From an uncultured Bacilli bacterium (GTDB lineage: Bacteria; Bacillota_I; Bacilli_A; RF39; UBA660), in contig CALVJI010000002.1 in the NCBI GenBank assembly GCA_944332105.1, positions 1 to 31,446 of the forward strand: a stretch of 31,446 nt of DNA. Direction: 5' to 3'. A program made the position numbers and the translations under genes. The notes beneath the pieces were generated by a model that had not been told where the DNA came from, did not search any database, and saw only the letters and a program-made list of their open reading frames with translations. Shown one piece after another: positions 30,760 to 31,446 of the stretch (position 1 is the stretch's first letter; each line of letters opens with the position of its first letter).

Positions 30760-30870
30760 TTATAATAAATCTTTGTCTGCTTGTGGTTCATCGAAGAAAA
30801 CCATAATACATGCAGATGATACTGAATTAGCAAATAAATTTGCGATTCCAGCTAAAATATTTGTAAGCAC
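30760..30870 (-). CDS. agrD: AgrD-like autoinducing peptide precursor, 36 residues
   Basis: A short gene not listed as a long frame. GTG 30870 has GGGAG eight bases upstream, and the frame ends at TAA 30762-30760. The product has the AgrD build: an amphipathic N-terminal leader (LTNILAGIANLFANSV), a cysteine core and an acidic recognition tail, SACIMVFFDEPQADKDLL (residues 19-36). Cys21 would form the thiolactone with the carboxyl of Phe25 or Phe26, giving a ring of five (CIMVF) or six (CIMVFF) residues. The tail DEPQ matches the DExE-type signal after the core that AgrB needs. It lies 46 bases after agrB on the same strand. Almost certainly an AgrD; the mature peptide is inferred. Confidence 0.9.
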   Translation of the reverse strand: MLTNILAGIANLFANSVSSACIMVFFDEPQADKDLL

Positions 30871-30916
30871 AAATAACACTCCCTTCTTCCTCTTTTGTTT
30901 AAATTTATATGATAAT

Positions 30917-31432
30917 TTAAACCATATTTTTTTCATAAATCTTATAATTACGAAATGGCGTATTAGTTAATTTATACGTTAAAGGATTAATGACAATAAG
31001 TTCCATACAAATAGCATAAATAATTACATTATTAAACATAGAACTAATATTTAGTATGTATATTATGAAGTAAAAACATAAAATAAGTACAGACAGGATT
31101 TTTGCACGAATTCGTTTGTTTTTCCGAATTAATGGTCTTGCAGGTGTATCAGCAGGAGCAAATAATAAAAATGAAAGAAAGGCAATAATCCAAAAAATAT
31201 AAATTACATTAGATGTAATAGTTGCATACTTTATAAATAGGCCACCTAACATATATATTGGAATAGTAGTAAACCAACATTGTAAACTTGTTTTCGCATG
31301 AATTCCAAATCCATACAGTCGTAATGTTGAATAAACCAAAGATAGTAATAAAAGTTCAATCACTAAATCAAAAACTATAGCAAGTATTATTGTGGAAATA
31401 GGTAGAGCAAAAAACAATAATAGTATATTCAT
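30917..31432 (-). CDS. agrB: AgrB-family peptide processing membrane endopeptidase
   Basis: A 171-residue membrane protein with about five helices. The catalytic pair His45 and Cys52 in GFGIHAKTSLQC have the same spacing as H77 and C84 of S. aureus AgrB, and APADTPARPLIRKNKRIR is the conserved cytosolic segment. AgrB cleaves AgrD and forms the cyclic thiolactone. Start ATG 31432 with AAGGAG at 31445-31440, so the gene is complete, although the N-terminus before His45 is shorter than in S. aureus. Its promoter lies beyond the window. Confidence 0.9.
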   Translation of the reverse strand: MNILLLFFALPISTIILAIVFDLVIELLLLSLVYSTLRLYGFGIHAKTSLQCWFTTIPIYMLGGLFIKYATITSNVIYIFWIIAFLSFLLFAPADTPARPLIRKNKRIRAKILSVLILCFYFIIYILNISSMFNNVIIYAICMELIVINPLTYKLTNTPFRNYKIYEKNMV

Positions 31433-31446
31433 AAGCCTTCTCCTTA

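Noticed and set aside
30773..30970. A 65-codon open frame on plus, opposite agrD
   Set aside because: It is antisense to agrD and agrB, has no ribosome binding site, and agrD explains the region well.
1..31446. Use of UGA as tryptophan, as in Mycoplasma relatives
   Set aside because: dnaA, the YwiB-like gene and the agrA-like gene end cleanly in TGA and Trp is written TGG throughout, so the code is standard.
1..31446. CRISPR arrays, tRNA or rRNA genes
   Set aside because: I saw no regularly spaced repeats and no cloverleaf or rRNA-like stretch; all gaps are short or filled by the elements listed.

Overview
The window is a strongly A+T-rich piece of a Bacillota chromosome spanning the replication origin. 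It holds dnaA, dnaN and rpmH around clustered DnaA boxes, then a Bacillus-like gene order on the right arm. TGA is used as a stop (dnaA, the YwiB-like gene and the agrA-like gene all end in TGA) and Trp is TGG, so the code is the standard bacterial one rather than the Mycoplasma code. Sporulation genes (spoIIR, spoIID, spoIIQ-like), a class A PBP and murA point to a walled, endospore-lineage bacterium. The protein style and a large repeat-family surface protein resemble uncultured gut Bacilli of the RF39/RFN20/Erysipelotrichia kind, but the exact taxon is an inference.

Layout. Positions 1-3282 (minus strand): the start of an unknown gene, a ComK-like competence regulator, dnaN and dnaA. Positions 3304-3655: oriC and the rpmH promoter. 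Positions 3656-11706 (plus strand): rpmH, rnpA, yidC (spoIIIJ), jag, mnmE, mnmG, rsmG, an HD-domain gene broken by one in-frame TAA, and noc. Positions 11725-13662 (minus): a class A penicillin-binding protein. Positions 13766-15492: an IS1202-like insertion sequence with 23-bp imperfect ends and a 28-bp target duplication. Positions 15544-23073 (plus): a YwiB-like gene, argS, rpoE, prfA, prmC, spoIIR, an mntP-family gene, murA and a degenerate SGNH protein. Positions 23143-25120 (minus): a large surface-protein gene broken by a frameshift and a TAA. Positions 25405-28548 (plus): rpmE, rpiB, a YwzB-like gene, spoIID, a spoIIQ-like gene and a very degenerate actin-fold protein. Positions 28628-31432: an agr-type peptide quorum-sensing locus, with response regulator and sensor kinase on plus and converging peptide precursor and AgrB on minus.

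How the parts fit. Origin-proximal housekeeping genes run with the replication forks. The PBP, the IS, the surface protein and agrBD run against them, which marks the accessory or rearranged segments. The block argS to the actin-like gene corresponds to genes that in B. subtilis lie on the other side of the origin (ywiB/argS, rpoE, prfA-prmC, spoIIR, ywlD, murAA, rpmE, ywlF, ywzB, spoIID, spoIIQ, mbl), so the two clusters have been brought together here. Intrinsic terminators are numerous and often begin before the stop codon of the gene they end.

The most interesting material is the agr locus (complete, with an unannotated 36-residue AgrD and a convergent layout), the 190-residue pseudo-MreB after the spoIIQ-like gene, the three identical tandem DnaA-box pairs (one inside the dnaA coding sequence), the IS with its long duplication and structured non-coding end, and the two broken genes.
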